From Chryseosolibacter indicum (GTDB lineage: Bacteria > Bacteroidota > Bacteroidia > Cytophagales > Cyclobacteriaceae): 64,000 nucleotides of DNA. Numbering within the stretch: the first letter of the stretch is position 1; each line of letters starts with the position of its first letter. The notes under the pieces were generated by a model. It was not told the origin of the DNA. It searched no databases and saw only the letters and a list, made by a program, of their open reading frames with translations. Shown piece by piece: positions 16,350-26,099 of this stretch. The stretch lies in assembly GCF_018598585.1 (NCBI RefSeq), contig NZ_JAHESD010000002.1, positions 1 to 64,000 of the forward strand, given 5' to 3'. The position numbers and the translations under genes are program-made.

Positions 16350-18296
16350 ATGAATGTAAAAGGACAATCAAGGGTTATAATTGAAAATGTTCAACCCCAA
16401 GTTGAAGGAGGACTCTACCCTTCAAAACGTACAATAGGAGAATCTGTCGAAGTAACTGCTGATATTTTTGGCGATGGACATGACCATATAAGAGCGCACT
16501 TACTATATAAGAAGCAAGGCCAAAAAACATGGACAAGGAAGGAGTTAATTGCGGTAGGAAATGATGTATGGCAATCTTCTTTCCCTGTTACCGAAAAGGG
16601 CTATTATGTTTTCACGGTTGAAGCATGGATCGATCACTTTGATACATGGTACGATGGCTTTAAGAAAAAAGCAGAAGCCAAGGTAGATGTAAGTGTCGAA
16701 TTGCTTGAGGGAGCCAACTATCTTAAAAGTCTGTCAGACCAGAATGAACGCGTTAAACACTTCACAAGGATATTATCTCAGAAAAACAATTATTCAGAGG
16801 CTATTGCCAGTGTGCTGAGCAAGGAGTTCGCCGAGCTTGTTCATGAACATCCCTATATCTCTTTTCCTACACGATATGATAAAGAATTGATCATTTATGT
16901 CGAGAACAAGAAAGCCAACTTTAGTTCATGGTATGAGTTATTCCCCCGTTCTGCTTCGCTCGAAGGAAAACATGGAACTTTTAAAGATGTAATTAAGCTT
17001 CTACCGCGCATTCACTCAATGGGCTTTGATATATTATATCTGCCTCCAATTCATCCTATAGGTAAACTAAATCGCAAAGGGAAGAATAATAATGTAAAAG
17101 CAGAGCCGGGAGAACCAGGGTCGCCATGGGCGATTGGAAGCGACGAAGGTGGGCATAAAGCCATACACGCTGACTTAGGAACGCTGGATGACTATAAGCG
17201 ATTAATAGCAGAAGCGAAGAAATTAGGAATTGACATTGCTTTGGATATTGCTTTTCAATGTGCACCTGATCATCCTTATGTAAAGGAGCATCCAGAATGG
17301 TTTAAACAAAGACCGGATGGCACTATCCAATATGCTGAAAATCCTCCTAAGAAATATCAGGATATTTATCCTTTTAATTTTGAAACGGAAACCTGGAAAG
17401 AATTATGGGAAGAACTTAAGTCAGTAATTGTTTACTGGATAGAACAAGGAGTTAAAATTTTCCGGGTAGATAATCCACATACTAAACCAATTCCCTTTTG
17501 GCAATGGGCGATAGGGGAGATAAACAAGCAATATGAGGACATTATCTTCCTTTCAGAGGCGTTTACACGACCAAGGATTATGGCTTCTCTGGCTAAAATA
17601 GGCTTTACACAATCTTATACCTATTTTACCTGGCGTGTATCAAAACAGGAATTGATGGAATACATGACTGAGCTTGTATACGGGCCGTCAAGAAACTTTT
17701 TCAGACCTAATTTCTGGCCAAATACACCAGACATTTTACCGTATCATCTGCAACACCAGGGGGAAAATATATTTATTATTCGCCTGGCACTTGCTGCTAC
17801 CTTGAGCTCTAATTATGGTATTTACGGTCCTGTTTACGAGTTCTGTGATAATACACCAGTTCCTACGCGGGAAGAATACATGGATTCTGAGAAATACGAA
17901 GTAAAATGGCATGATTGGAAAAGAACCAATCGAATGACGGATATAATTACGGTACTTAATAAAGCTAGAAAAGAGAATCCGGCTTTACAATCCACATGGA
18001 ATCTTCAATTTTGTTCTATAGAAAATCCTAACTTGCTGGCTTACCTAAAGGCAACGGAAGATCTATCAAATATTATATTGGTGGTTGTTAATCTTGATCC
18101 GAATAGCAGACAATCAGGTTTTGTACAACTTCCTCTTCAAAAATTAAACCTTAAAGAAAGAATACATATTAAATTGCACGATTTAGTAACAGATGAGCAT
18201 TATACGTGGTCGCAGGAGTGGAATTATGTAGAGCTTGATCCATTCAAAATGCCATTTCATTTGTTTAAATTGGATGTATACCAATCTACAATGTAA
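16350..18296 (+). CDS. glgE: Alpha-1,4-glucan:maltose-1-phosphate maltosyltransferase
   Basis: This 648-residue GH13_3 enzyme extends alpha-1,4-glucan chains with maltose 1-phosphate. It has the GlgE N-terminal domain (RVIIENVQPQVEGGLYPSKR), IHPIGKLNRKGKNN, nucleophile Asp374 in FRVDNPHTKP, acid Glu403 in FLSEAFTRP and the third Asp in FWPNTPDIL. It has no signal peptide and is cytoplasmic. The neighbouring treS-maltokinase fusion starts 3 bp after its stop and glgB follows, the classic GlgE pathway order (maltose to maltose 1-phosphate to linear glucan to branched glucan). A 155-bp gap before it, with no recognised motif, probably carries the cluster promoter. Confidence 0.96.
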   Translation: MNVKGQSRVIIENVQPQVEGGLYPSKRTIGESVEVTADIFGDGHDHIRAHLLYKKQGQKTWTRKELIAVGNDVWQSSFPVTEKGYYVFTVEAWIDHFDTWYDGFKKKAEAKVDVSVELLEGANYLKSLSDQNERVKHFTRILSQKNNYSEAIASVLSKEFAELVHEHPYISFPTRYDKELIIYVENKKANFSSWYELFPRSASLEGKHGTFKDVIKLLPRIHSMGFDILYLPPIHPIGKLNRKGKNNNVKAEPGEPGSPWAIGSDEGGHKAIHADLGTLDDYKRLIAEAKKLGIDIALDIAFQCAPDHPYVKEHPEWFKQRPDGTIQYAENPPKKYQDIYPFNFETETWKELWEELKSVIVYWIEQGVKIFRVDNPHTKPIPFWQWAIGEINKQYEDIIFLSEAFTRPRIMASLAKIGFTQSYTYFTWRVSKQELMEYMTELVYGPSRNFFRPNFWPNTPDILPYHLQHQGENIFIIRLALAATLSSNYGIYGPVYEFCDNTPVPTREEYMDSEKYEVKWHDWKRTNRMTDIITVLNKARKENPALQSTWNLQFCSIENPNLLAYLKATEDLSNIILVVVNLDPNSRQSGFVQLPLQKLNLKERIHIKLHDLVTDEHYTWSQEWNYVELDPFKMPFHLFKLDVYQSTM

Positions 18297-18299
18297 AGC

Positions 18300-21200
18300 A
18301 TGAACGGCACCCCAAAAAATGCTGAGGCGCTATGGTTTAAAGATGCCATTATTTATGAAATCCATGTCCGCGCTTTCTATGATAGCAATGGTGACGGTAT
18401 TGGAGATTTCCCAGGGCTTATCCAAAAGCTCGATTACCTGGAAGACCTGGGAATTAATACGATTTGGTTGTTACCATTCTATCCATCACCGCTGAAAGAT
18501 GATGGCTATGATGTGACAGACTATTATGATGTGCACCCCGACTATGGAAATCTTTCCGATTTTAAACTTTTTCTGAAAGAAGCGCACAGGAGAGGAATTC
18601 GGGTAATAACAGAATTGATTTTAAACCATACATCAGATCAACATCCGTGGTTTAAGAAAGCCAAACGATCAAAAGCAGGCTCTCGCTTTCGGGATTTTTA
18701 TGTTTGGAGCGATAGTCCTGATCGGTACAAAGAGGCCCGTGTGATTTTTTCAGACGACGAATCCACCAACTGGACTTATGATACGGAAGCAAAAGCATAT
18801 TACTGGCATCGTTACTACCGTTATCAACCAGAGTTAAATTATGAGAATGCGGAGGTGCAGCTGGAGATGATTAAAATTGCTGACTTCTGGTTGAAAATGG
18901 GAGTCGATGGATTCAGATTACCTTCCATAACATTTCTTTATGAGCAGGAAGGAACGAATTGTGAGAATCTGCCTCAGACACATGCCTTCTTAAAAAGGTT
19001 ACGCGCGCACATTGACAAACACTATAAGAATAGGATACTCATCGCGGAAGCTAATTTGTGGCCTGAAGATGCTGCCACTTATTTTGGCAACGGTGAAGAA
19101 TGTCACATGAACTTCCACTATCCTTTAATGCCGCGTTTGTTCTTAGCACTAAGAACGGAAGACAGTTACCCGATTGTCGATATCATGGAACAAACCCCAG
19201 CCACACCTCCCAATAGCCAATGGGCTGTGTTTTTGCGGAATCATGATGAACTGGGGTTGGAGATGGTAACGGAAGAAGAAAAGGATTACCTCTTTAAAGC
19301 TTACGCAAACGATCCTAATACTAAATTTAATTTAGGAATTCGTAGAAGACTTGCTCCCCTGCTGAATAATGACAGACGAAAGATAGAGCTATTACACACA
19401 ATATTATTCTCACTACCTGGAACACCAGTGTTGTACTATGGTGATGAAATAGGCATGGGTGACAACGTTTATCTAGGTGACAGATTTGGCGTAAGAACGC
19501 CAATGCAATGGAGCATGAATGTTAATGCCGGGTTTTCATCAACCAACCCTCAAAGGTTATTTCTACCTGTAATTACTGACCCCATCTATCGTTATGAATC
19601 CGTTAACGTAGCAACTCAGGAAGAGAACCCCTCATCACTTCTATGGTGGTTAAAAAATGTCATCGCCATGAGAAAGAGATTAAGTATCTTCGGAAGAGGC
19701 GATATTAAGTTTATCGAAAGCACGAACGCGAAGGTGCTGGCTTTCGCAAGGTCTCATGAAAAACAGCGTATCATTGTTGTTGCTAATCTTTCGCAATTCT
19801 CGCAGGCTGCAACCTTAAACCTTGGGGAATATAAAGATTGTGAAATTACCGAGGTGTTCAGTCAGAACCGGTTTATGCCAGTTGAGGAAGCGGACTATAA
19901 CATCACTATCGGGCCTTACGGTTATTTCTGGTTCCAGGTTGATAGAGAAGAGAAGAGAGATAAAACAGAAGCAAGCGGTGAGCTTCCGTTGTTAAAAACG
20001 GATATTTCCTGGGAGCGCTTATTCGATAACTATAATGAAGTAAGATTTTTCGAAAGAAAAGTACTTGGGCTTTTCATGAAGAAGTGTCGGTGGTTTGGTG
20101 GAAAGGCTAAGGTTATCAATAAGATATCAATTCATAAAGTGATACCGTGGAAAGTTGATGGTGATACGCACTTCTTAACCATTCTTGAGGTTCACTATGT
20201 TCAACGCTTGCCTGAACTTTATTTTCTTCCACTAACTTTCGTGCTTTCAGATAGCATTCTTGAAAGAGTTGAATATACAGTTCAAAGTGTAGTATGTAGA
20301 GCTGAGATTCAAGGTAAAGCTGGTTTTATCATGGATAGCTGTTACGACAAGTCTTTCCGTGATTGTCTCTTTTTAAGTATGGAAAAGGAGACGCGTGTAA
20401 AAGACGATGAGGGAGGAGCCCTTGAATTTAATTCAGGTGTTTTTGCAAAGATTAGCGGAAACAAAGCGGTTGATTCTAAAATCCTTAAATCAGATCAGAG
20501 TAATACTGCCATTATTTATAATGATCAGTACTTTTTTAAGTTTTATCGAAAATTAGAGAAAGAGATTAACCCTGATCTTGAGATAGTTCGTTTTCTGACT
20601 GAACATACAACTTTTCAGAACTGTCCTAAGTACGCCGGAAGTGTTGAGTATCATGATTCTGACGGAAAGATACTGGTATTGGGACTGCTTCAGGAAAAAG
20701 TAGATAATCAAGGCGAAGCTTGGGGAATGGCCGTTGACTCAGTGGGTCGTTATTACGAACGTGTAATTACTAAAGCCAAAAATCTTAAGTTGCCCAAACT
20801 GCTCCATAAGCATGCAATCAAATTTGAGGAAGCCCCCGAGCTAATCCAAGAATTTATAGGTAGAGGATTTTATGAAAGGGTAGTTCGACTTGGGCAACGT
20901 ACAGCGGAGATGCATCTTGCTTTGGCATCAGATTCATCTAACGCTGCATTTGCCGCTGAAAGCTTTACTCCAAACTATCAGCGTTCTCTTTACTCGAGCT
21001 TGCGGAAGCTTGTTCGTGACAGATTTAACCTGCTAGAGAATTCGATGAGCAAACTAACACAAGAAGCGCAGGAATTGGCGAAGAAGGTTCTTCCCTTGGA
21101 AGAGACAATACTCCAATGCTTTAGTGAAATATACCAGGTAAAGATTAACGCAACTAAGACGAGGATACATGGTGATTTTCATTTGGGTCAGGTGTTGTTT

Positions 21201-21635
21201 ACGGGTAAAGATTTCGTCATAATAGATTTTGAAGGAGAGCCGGGCTTGTCTTTTAACGAACGCCGCTTAAAGAAGAATGCTTTTAAGGATGTGGCTGGTA
21301 TGATGCGGTCGTTTCACTATGCAGCATTTGGGAAGCTTCTTCTCAATGAGAATTACCGTGATCGTGATTTAACACTGTTAGAGCAAGCAGCTGAACAATG
21401 GCAACATTATGTAGGCAGATTTTATCTGGGCGCATATATGGAGAGAATGGGGATGGGCACGAATCTTTCTGAAGAACAAGATATTCTTGTCCGGACGTTC
21501 CTGATTGAGAAAGCAATCTATGAACTGGGATATGAACTGAATGGTCGCCCCGAATGGACAATAATACCATTGAGAGGCATACTGTATCATGTAAATAGAT
21601 ACATTCAGGAAAAAGAGGAGAAGAAAAAGAAGTAG
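18300..21635 (+). CDS. treS: Trehalose synthase (TreS)-maltokinase fusion with missing TreS nucleophile
   Basis: This 1111-residue fusion has an N-terminal GH13_16 TreS domain (about 1-550) and a C-terminal maltokinase domain (about 580-1105). In the maltokinase, HGDFHLGQ (957-964) and IIDFEGEP carry the catalytic and metal residues. In TreS, the acid Glu250 (IAEANLWPED) and Asp316 (FLRNHDELGLEM) are present. The nucleophile site reads DGFRLPSITFLYEQEGTN, however, where active enzymes have DGFRLDA: residue 208 is Pro (codon CCT at 18921-18923). The 42-residue spacing from 208 to Glu250 equals the nucleophile-to-acid spacing of mycobacterial TreS, so the alignment is secure. The frame is intact. 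Trehalose-maltose isomerisation is therefore probably lost, while maltose phosphorylation for GlgE should remain. Confidence 0.93.
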   Translation: MNGTPKNAEALWFKDAIIYEIHVRAFYDSNGDGIGDFPGLIQKLDYLEDLGINTIWLLPFYPSPLKDDGYDVTDYYDVHPDYGNLSDFKLFLKEAHRRGIRVITELILNHTSDQHPWFKKAKRSKAGSRFRDFYVWSDSPDRYKEARVIFSDDESTNWTYDTEAKAYYWHRYYRYQPELNYENAEVQLEMIKIADFWLKMGVDGFRLPSITFLYEQEGTNCENLPQTHAFLKRLRAHIDKHYKNRILIAEANLWPEDAATYFGNGEECHMNFHYPLMPRLFLALRTEDSYPIVDIMEQTPATPPNSQWAVFLRNHDELGLEMVTEEEKDYLFKAYANDPNTKFNLGIRRRLAPLLNNDRRKIELLHTILFSLPGTPVLYYGDEIGMGDNVYLGDRFGVRTPMQWSMNVNAGFSSTNPQRLFLPVITDPIYRYESVNVATQEENPSSLLWWLKNVIAMRKRLSIFGRGDIKFIESTNAKVLAFARSHEKQRIIVVANLSQFSQAATLNLGEYKDCEITEVFSQNRFMPVEEADYNITIGPYGYFWFQVDREEKRDKTEASGELPLLKTDISWERLFDNYNEVRFFERKVLGLFMKKCRWFGGKAKVINKISIHKVIPWKVDGDTHFLTILEVHYVQRLPELYFLPLTFVLSDSILERVEYTVQSVVCRAEIQGKAGFIMDSCYDKSFRDCLFLSMEKETRVKDDEGGALEFNSGVFAKISGNKAVDSKILKSDQSNTAIIYNDQYFFKFYRKLEKEINPDLEIVRFLTEHTTFQNCPKYAGSVEYHDSDGKILVLGLLQEKVDNQGEAWGMAVDSVGRYYERVITKAKNLKLPKLLHKHAIKFEEAPELIQEFIGRGFYERVVRLGQRTAEMHLALASDSSNAAFAAESFTPNYQRSLYSSLRKLVRDRFNLLENSMSKLTQEAQELAKKVLPLEETILQCFSEIYQVKINATKTRIHGDFHLGQVLFTGKDFVIIDFEGEPGLSFNERRLKKNAFKDVAGMMRSFHYAAFGKLLLNENYRDRDLTLLEQAAEQWQHYVGRFYLGAYMERMGMGTNLSEEQDILVRTFLIEKAIYELGYELNGRPEWTIIPLRGILYHVNRYIQEKEEKKKK

Positions 21636-21659
21636 GTCTGAAACAGAAAATTATTACCA

Positions 21660-23636
21660 ATGGAATCAACAACACTAGAAATGGAACCCACTACCACTTT
21701 TCAACATTTTACGTTGTTTACTGATTATGACATTCATCTTTTCAGAGCAGGCAAACATTTTAAGCTATATGAAAAGTTAGGCTCTCATGTAGTAAAACAT
21801 GGGGGAACAGAAGGAACTTATTTTGCCGTTTGGGCTCCAAATGCAAAATCAATATCAGTTATTGGTAATTTTAATAATTGGAATAATTCGTCGCATCATC
21901 TCCACGCCCGCTGGGATGAGTCTGGAATATGGGAAGGTTTTTTTCCTGATATTAAGCATGGTGAAATTTATAAGTATGCAATTCAATCTACAACGGGCGA
22001 TTACCTGGAGAAAGCTGATCCTTTTGCACGCTATTACGAAATGCCGCCTCAAACAGCTTCTGTTGTTTGGGAACCTCATTACGAATGGAAAGATCAGAAG
22101 TGGCTTGAACGTAGAAAGAGTTTGGCCGGTAAACCACAACCATACTCTGTGTATGAGGTGCACCTTGGCTCATGGAAGAAAAAGTATGAAGACAACAACA
22201 GATCTTTAAATTATCCGGAATTTGCTCAAGAACTAGTTCAGTACGTAAAGGATTTAGGATTTACCCACGTGGAATTTCTGCCAGTAATGGAACATCCTTT
22301 CTACGGCTCCTGGGGCTATCAACTAACGGGATACTTTGCTCCGACAAGTCGTTATGGCAGTCCCTCAGATTTTATGTATCTGGTAGACTGTTTCCACCAA
22401 GCTGGTATAGGTGTAATTCTTGACTGGGTTCCTTCACATTTTCCTGGGGATGCTCATGGACTTTATAAATTTGATGGAACTCACCTTTTTGAGCACGCTG
22501 ACCCTCGTTTAGGTTTTCACCCTGACTGGAGTAGTTACATTTTCAACTATGGAAGAAATGAAGTAAGAGCATTTTTGATTAGTAACGCTCTCTTTTGGTT
22601 GGAGCAATATCACATTGACGGCTTACGTGTAGATGCCGTTGCTTCTATGCTGTACCTTGATTATTCTCGTAAAGCAGGTGAATGGATTCCCAATAAATAC
22701 GGAGGGAATGAAAATCTTGAAGCGATCGCTTTTTTGAAGGAGTTTAACGAAGTAGTGTATGCAAATTACCCAGATACTATTACCGTTGCGGAAGAGTCTA
22801 CATCATGGTCCGGCGTATCACGCCCTACATTTCTTGGGGGATTAGGGTTTGGCCAAAAATGGATGATGGGATGGATGCACGACACACTATCCTACTTTAA
22901 AACAGATCCCATTCACCGGAAGTATCATCAAAACGACATTACGTTTAGTGTAATGTACGCATTTACTGAAAACTTTATGCTTCCCCTTTCTCATGATGAA
23001 GTTGTCCATGGGAAGGGATCTCTTTTAGGAAGAATGCCAGGTGATGATTGGCGGAGATTCGCAAATCTAAGGTTACTCTTCTCTTACATGTTTACACATC
23101 CTGGTACTAAACTTCTTTTCATGGGAGGTGAGTTTGGTCAGGCAATGGAATGGAGCCATGACCGAGGATTGGATTGGAACCTGTTACAACATCCGTTGCA
23201 TGCAGGAGTTCAGACGCTGATCAAAGATTTAAACACGTTCTATAAAGCTGAGAAGGCATTGTATCAATATGCTTTTGAAGCAAAAGGATTTCAATGGATT
23301 GACTATAGCGACAGAGAAAACAGTGTGATCGCATATCAGCGCATGGCAGATGATAAAGAAGATGTATTGGTAATTGTATGTAATTTTACTCCTGAAGTCA
23401 GATACCATTATCGCGTCGGTGTGCCGTATAGAGGAATGTGGAAGGAAGCATTTAATTCCGATAATTCTCGTTATGGCGGAAGCGACGTCCTTAATGCTGG
23501 TTTACTAAGTACTTCGCCTGTAAAATATCATGGTGGAGATTACTCAATTTCATTAACTTTACCACCGTTAGCTGTTTCCGTTCTTAAGCTGGAGAAAGAA
23601 ATTACCGAGTTCGATTTGCAGGAGAAGGGAACGTAA
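21660..23636 (+). CDS. glgB: 1,4-alpha-glucan branching enzyme
   Basis: This 658-residue GH13_9 enzyme makes alpha-1,6 branches in the glucan built by GlgE. An N-terminal CBM48 domain (YFAVWAPNAKSISVIGNFNN) precedes the catalytic barrel with Asp325 (DGLRVDAVASMLYLDY), Glu378 (TVAEESTSWSGVS) and Asp446 (LPLSHDEVVHGKGS). Length and motifs are complete. It starts 24 bp after the treS-maltokinase gene. Branching enzyme with GlgE but no glgA or glgC here suggests that maltose 1-phosphate is the route to glucan at this locus; glgA or glgC may exist elsewhere in the genome. Confidence 0.97.
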   Translation: MESTTLEMEPTTTFQHFTLFTDYDIHLFRAGKHFKLYEKLGSHVVKHGGTEGTYFAVWAPNAKSISVIGNFNNWNNSSHHLHARWDESGIWEGFFPDIKHGEIYKYAIQSTTGDYLEKADPFARYYEMPPQTASVVWEPHYEWKDQKWLERRKSLAGKPQPYSVYEVHLGSWKKKYEDNNRSLNYPEFAQELVQYVKDLGFTHVEFLPVMEHPFYGSWGYQLTGYFAPTSRYGSPSDFMYLVDCFHQAGIGVILDWVPSHFPGDAHGLYKFDGTHLFEHADPRLGFHPDWSSYIFNYGRNEVRAFLISNALFWLEQYHIDGLRVDAVASMLYLDYSRKAGEWIPNKYGGNENLEAIAFLKEFNEVVYANYPDTITVAEESTSWSGVSRPTFLGGLGFGQKWMMGWMHDTLSYFKTDPIHRKYHQNDITFSVMYAFTENFMLPLSHDEVVHGKGSLLGRMPGDDWRRFANLRLLFSYMFTHPGTKLLFMGGEFGQAMEWSHDRGLDWNLLQHPLHAGVQTLIKDLNTFYKAEKALYQYAFEAKGFQWIDYSDRENSVIAYQRMADDKEDVLVIVCNFTPEVRYHYRVGVPYRGMWKEAFNSDNSRYGGSDVLNAGLLSTSPVKYHGGDYSISLTLPPLAVSVLKLEKEITEFDLQEKGT

Positions 23637-23674
23637 CAACTAATGTTTAAGTTCTTAATGTTTTAATTCGAACC

Positions 23675-26065
23675 TTGTTGGAAAAGTATATCTGTATTCA
23701 CGGGCACTTCTATCAGCCGCCTCGTGAAAATGCTTGGCTTGAAGTTATTGAAGTTCAAGATTCAGCACATCCTTATCATGACTGGAATGAGCGCGTAACC
23801 GCAGAGTGTTACGCGCCCAATACAGCATCCCGTATTCTTAATGAAAATGGTGTCATTACCAATATCGTTAATAATTATTCAAAGATCAGCTTCAACTTCG
23901 GAGCAACATTGCTCTCTTGGATGGAGAACAACGACCGGGAAACCTATGAGGCGATTCTTGAAGCCGACCGTGAAAGCCTGAAGTTGTTTAATGGTCACGG
24001 TTCTGCGCTTGCCCAAGTATACAATCATATTATAATGCCGCTTGCTAATGGCCGGGATAAAGAGACGCAAATCATTTGGGGCATTAGAGATTTCGAGTAT
24101 AGATTCAATCGCAAACCGGAAGGTATGTGGTTGGCTGAAACGGCTGTAGACACAGAGTCTCTTGAACTTCTTGCCAACTATGGTATCAAGTTTACGGTTC
24201 TTGCTCCGCGCCAGGCAAAAGCATTTAGACAGATAGGGGAGGAGACATGGTCTCAGCGACCAATAGATACCAGGAGGCCTTACTTATTTAATCTTCCATC
24301 GGGCAAGTCTATTGTTCTGTTTTTCTACGATGGAGATATTTCACAAGCAGTTGCCTTTAGCGGATTGTTGAACGATGGAAGAAAATTTGGAGATTATTTG
24401 GTTAATAGCTTTGATCCCAAGTCTGATTCAACACAGCTTGTTCACATAGCAACAGATGGAGAAACATATGGTCATCATCATAAGCATGGTGATATGGCCC
24501 TTGCATTCTGTATAAATTATATAGAAAAGAATCCAGATGTGAAGCTTACAAATTATGCGGCTTTCCTTGCCAATCATCCACCAGCATACGAGGCGCAGAT
24601 TCATGAAAATAGTTCGTGGAGCTGTGTTCATGGTGTTGAAAGGTGGAGAAATGACTGCGGTTGTAATTCAGGTGGAAAACCCAACTGGAATCAGAAATGG
24701 AGAAAGCCATTACGAGAAACTTTGGATTGGCTTCGGGACGAACTTTCCGAAATTTATGAGCGCGAAACAGCGAAGTTCTTAAGAGATCCTTGGGAGGCGA
24801 GACAAGACTACATTAATGTCATACTAAGACGTGATGATGATTCTATACGGAAGTTTGTAAAAGATCATTGCATTGCTCCGGTAGAGCTAAATACAGTCTT
24901 AAGATTGATGGAAGTACAGCGGAACGCAATGCTGATGTATACGAGCTGTGGGTGGTTCTTTGATGAAGTGTCAGGCATTGAGACGACGCAAATCATGCAG
25001 TACGCTTGTCGTGCAATGCAGTTGACTTCGCAAATCAGTGATTTTGATCTTGAACTTGAATTTAGAAAACGACTTGAGTCTGTTCCTAGTAACGTTCCTG
25101 GTTTGGAAAATGGAGCAAATATTTATACAAAGTATGTGCTTCCTTCTAAAATCAACCTTCAACGTGTAGGGATGCATTACGCCATTGCGTCTTTGTTTGA
25201 GGATGACCCTGAATCCTTCCCTGTGTTTAACTACACCACTTCTAACGAGATATTTATACGCAAAGAGGCAGGACAGCAAAAAATGGTACTTGCCGTTACC
25301 AAAGTTAAATCAAACGTTACACGTTCAGAAAGGAAATTTGCATTTGCAGTAATACATCTTGGCGGCCATAACATTATTGGAAATATCTCTCTGGAAATGG
25401 AGGAAGAGAAATTTGCAAGTATGCAAGCCAGGATGGTAAGCGCGTTTGATGATGGTCGGCTTGCTGATATTATTGGGTTGATGCAAATGTACTTTGGTCC
25501 TGAGAAGTTTTCTATTTGGCAGTTGTTTCAGGATGAAAAGAGAAAGGTCTTCAACTTTATTACACAGCAAAGTATGGTTGACCTGGAGGATTCTTTAAGA
25601 AGAATTTATAACAGAGACTATCCATTGGTAATGGCTCTTGGAAATAATGATATTCCAATTCCAAATGCATACAGGACGAGCTTTGAGTACATTCTTAATA
25701 TTGATCTGATTGATTGTTTTCAAACCGACAAGATCAATATCAGACAAGTAGAGCGGGTTATGACAGAGCTTGTTAACTGGGATTTGAGAATAGAAGATCC
25801 TGGTAAGGTTGAGAAATTTGCAGGAGAGAGCATTTTTAAAGAACTAAAACGAATAGGTGCCGAGGGTGATAGTTATAAACGAATTGAAAGACTCAATCGT
25901 CTCTTTCCGCTTTTGGTAAGATTTAACTTAAGGCCTAACTTGTATAAGAGCCAGAATCTATACTTTGAGATATCAAAAAGTATAGAAAAGAGCAACGGAC
26001 GATCAGAAGAATGGAAAAGGCAATTTGCTAATTTAGGAAAGAATCTTGGCGTTAAGATTGAATAA
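23675..26065 (+). CDS. GH57 family glycoside hydrolase with DUF3536 domain
   Basis: This 796-residue protein starts at TTG (23675 or 23678); no in-frame ATG exists between the upstream stop at 23648 and the conserved KYICIHGHFYQPPRENAW. The N-terminal GH57 barrel has the putative nucleophile Glu155 in MWLAETAVDTESLELL and the acid region ATDGETYGHHHKHGD. The C-terminal part (about 480-790) is the helical DUF3536 domain. There is no signal peptide. Relatives are annotated as alpha-amylase or glucanotransferase-like enzymes and often sit with glycogen genes, so a role in trimming or rearranging the GlgE/GlgB glucan is likely. It closes the cluster at a bidirectional terminator. Confidence 0.9.
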   Translation: MLEKYICIHGHFYQPPRENAWLEVIEVQDSAHPYHDWNERVTAECYAPNTASRILNENGVITNIVNNYSKISFNFGATLLSWMENNDRETYEAILEADRESLKLFNGHGSALAQVYNHIIMPLANGRDKETQIIWGIRDFEYRFNRKPEGMWLAETAVDTESLELLANYGIKFTVLAPRQAKAFRQIGEETWSQRPIDTRRPYLFNLPSGKSIVLFFYDGDISQAVAFSGLLNDGRKFGDYLVNSFDPKSDSTQLVHIATDGETYGHHHKHGDMALAFCINYIEKNPDVKLTNYAAFLANHPPAYEAQIHENSSWSCVHGVERWRNDCGCNSGGKPNWNQKWRKPLRETLDWLRDELSEIYERETAKFLRDPWEARQDYINVILRRDDDSIRKFVKDHCIAPVELNTVLRLMEVQRNAMLMYTSCGWFFDEVSGIETTQIMQYACRAMQLTSQISDFDLELEFRKRLESVPSNVPGLENGANIYTKYVLPSKINLQRVGMHYAIASLFEDDPESFPVFNYTTSNEIFIRKEAGQQKMVLAVTKVKSNVTRSERKFAFAVIHLGGHNIIGNISLEMEEEKFASMQARMVSAFDDGRLADIIGLMQMYFGPEKFSIWQLFQDEKRKVFNFITQQSMVDLEDSLRRIYNRDYPLVMALGNNDIPIPNAYRTSFEYILNIDLIDCFQTDKINIRQVERVMTELVNWDLRIEDPGKVEKFAGESIFKELKRIGAEGDSYKRIERLNRLFPLLVRFNLRPNLYKSQNLYFEISKSIEKSNGRSEEWKRQFANLGKNLGVKIE

Positions 26066-26099
26066 TCACCTTACCTGAGAAGGGTGATTATTCCTTTTA
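26061..26099. terminator. Bidirectional terminator overlapping two convergent stop codons
   Basis: A 10-bp stem (AATAATCACC / GGTGATTATT, loop 26071-26082) is followed by TCCTTTT on the plus strand. The plus-strand GH57 stop and the minus-strand stop of the next gene both fall inside the hairpin. Confidence 0.8.

Noticed and set aside
18300..21635. TreS defect as a frameshift or assembly error
   Set aside because: The frame is continuous and sequence on both sides of Pro208 is well conserved, so it is a substitution.
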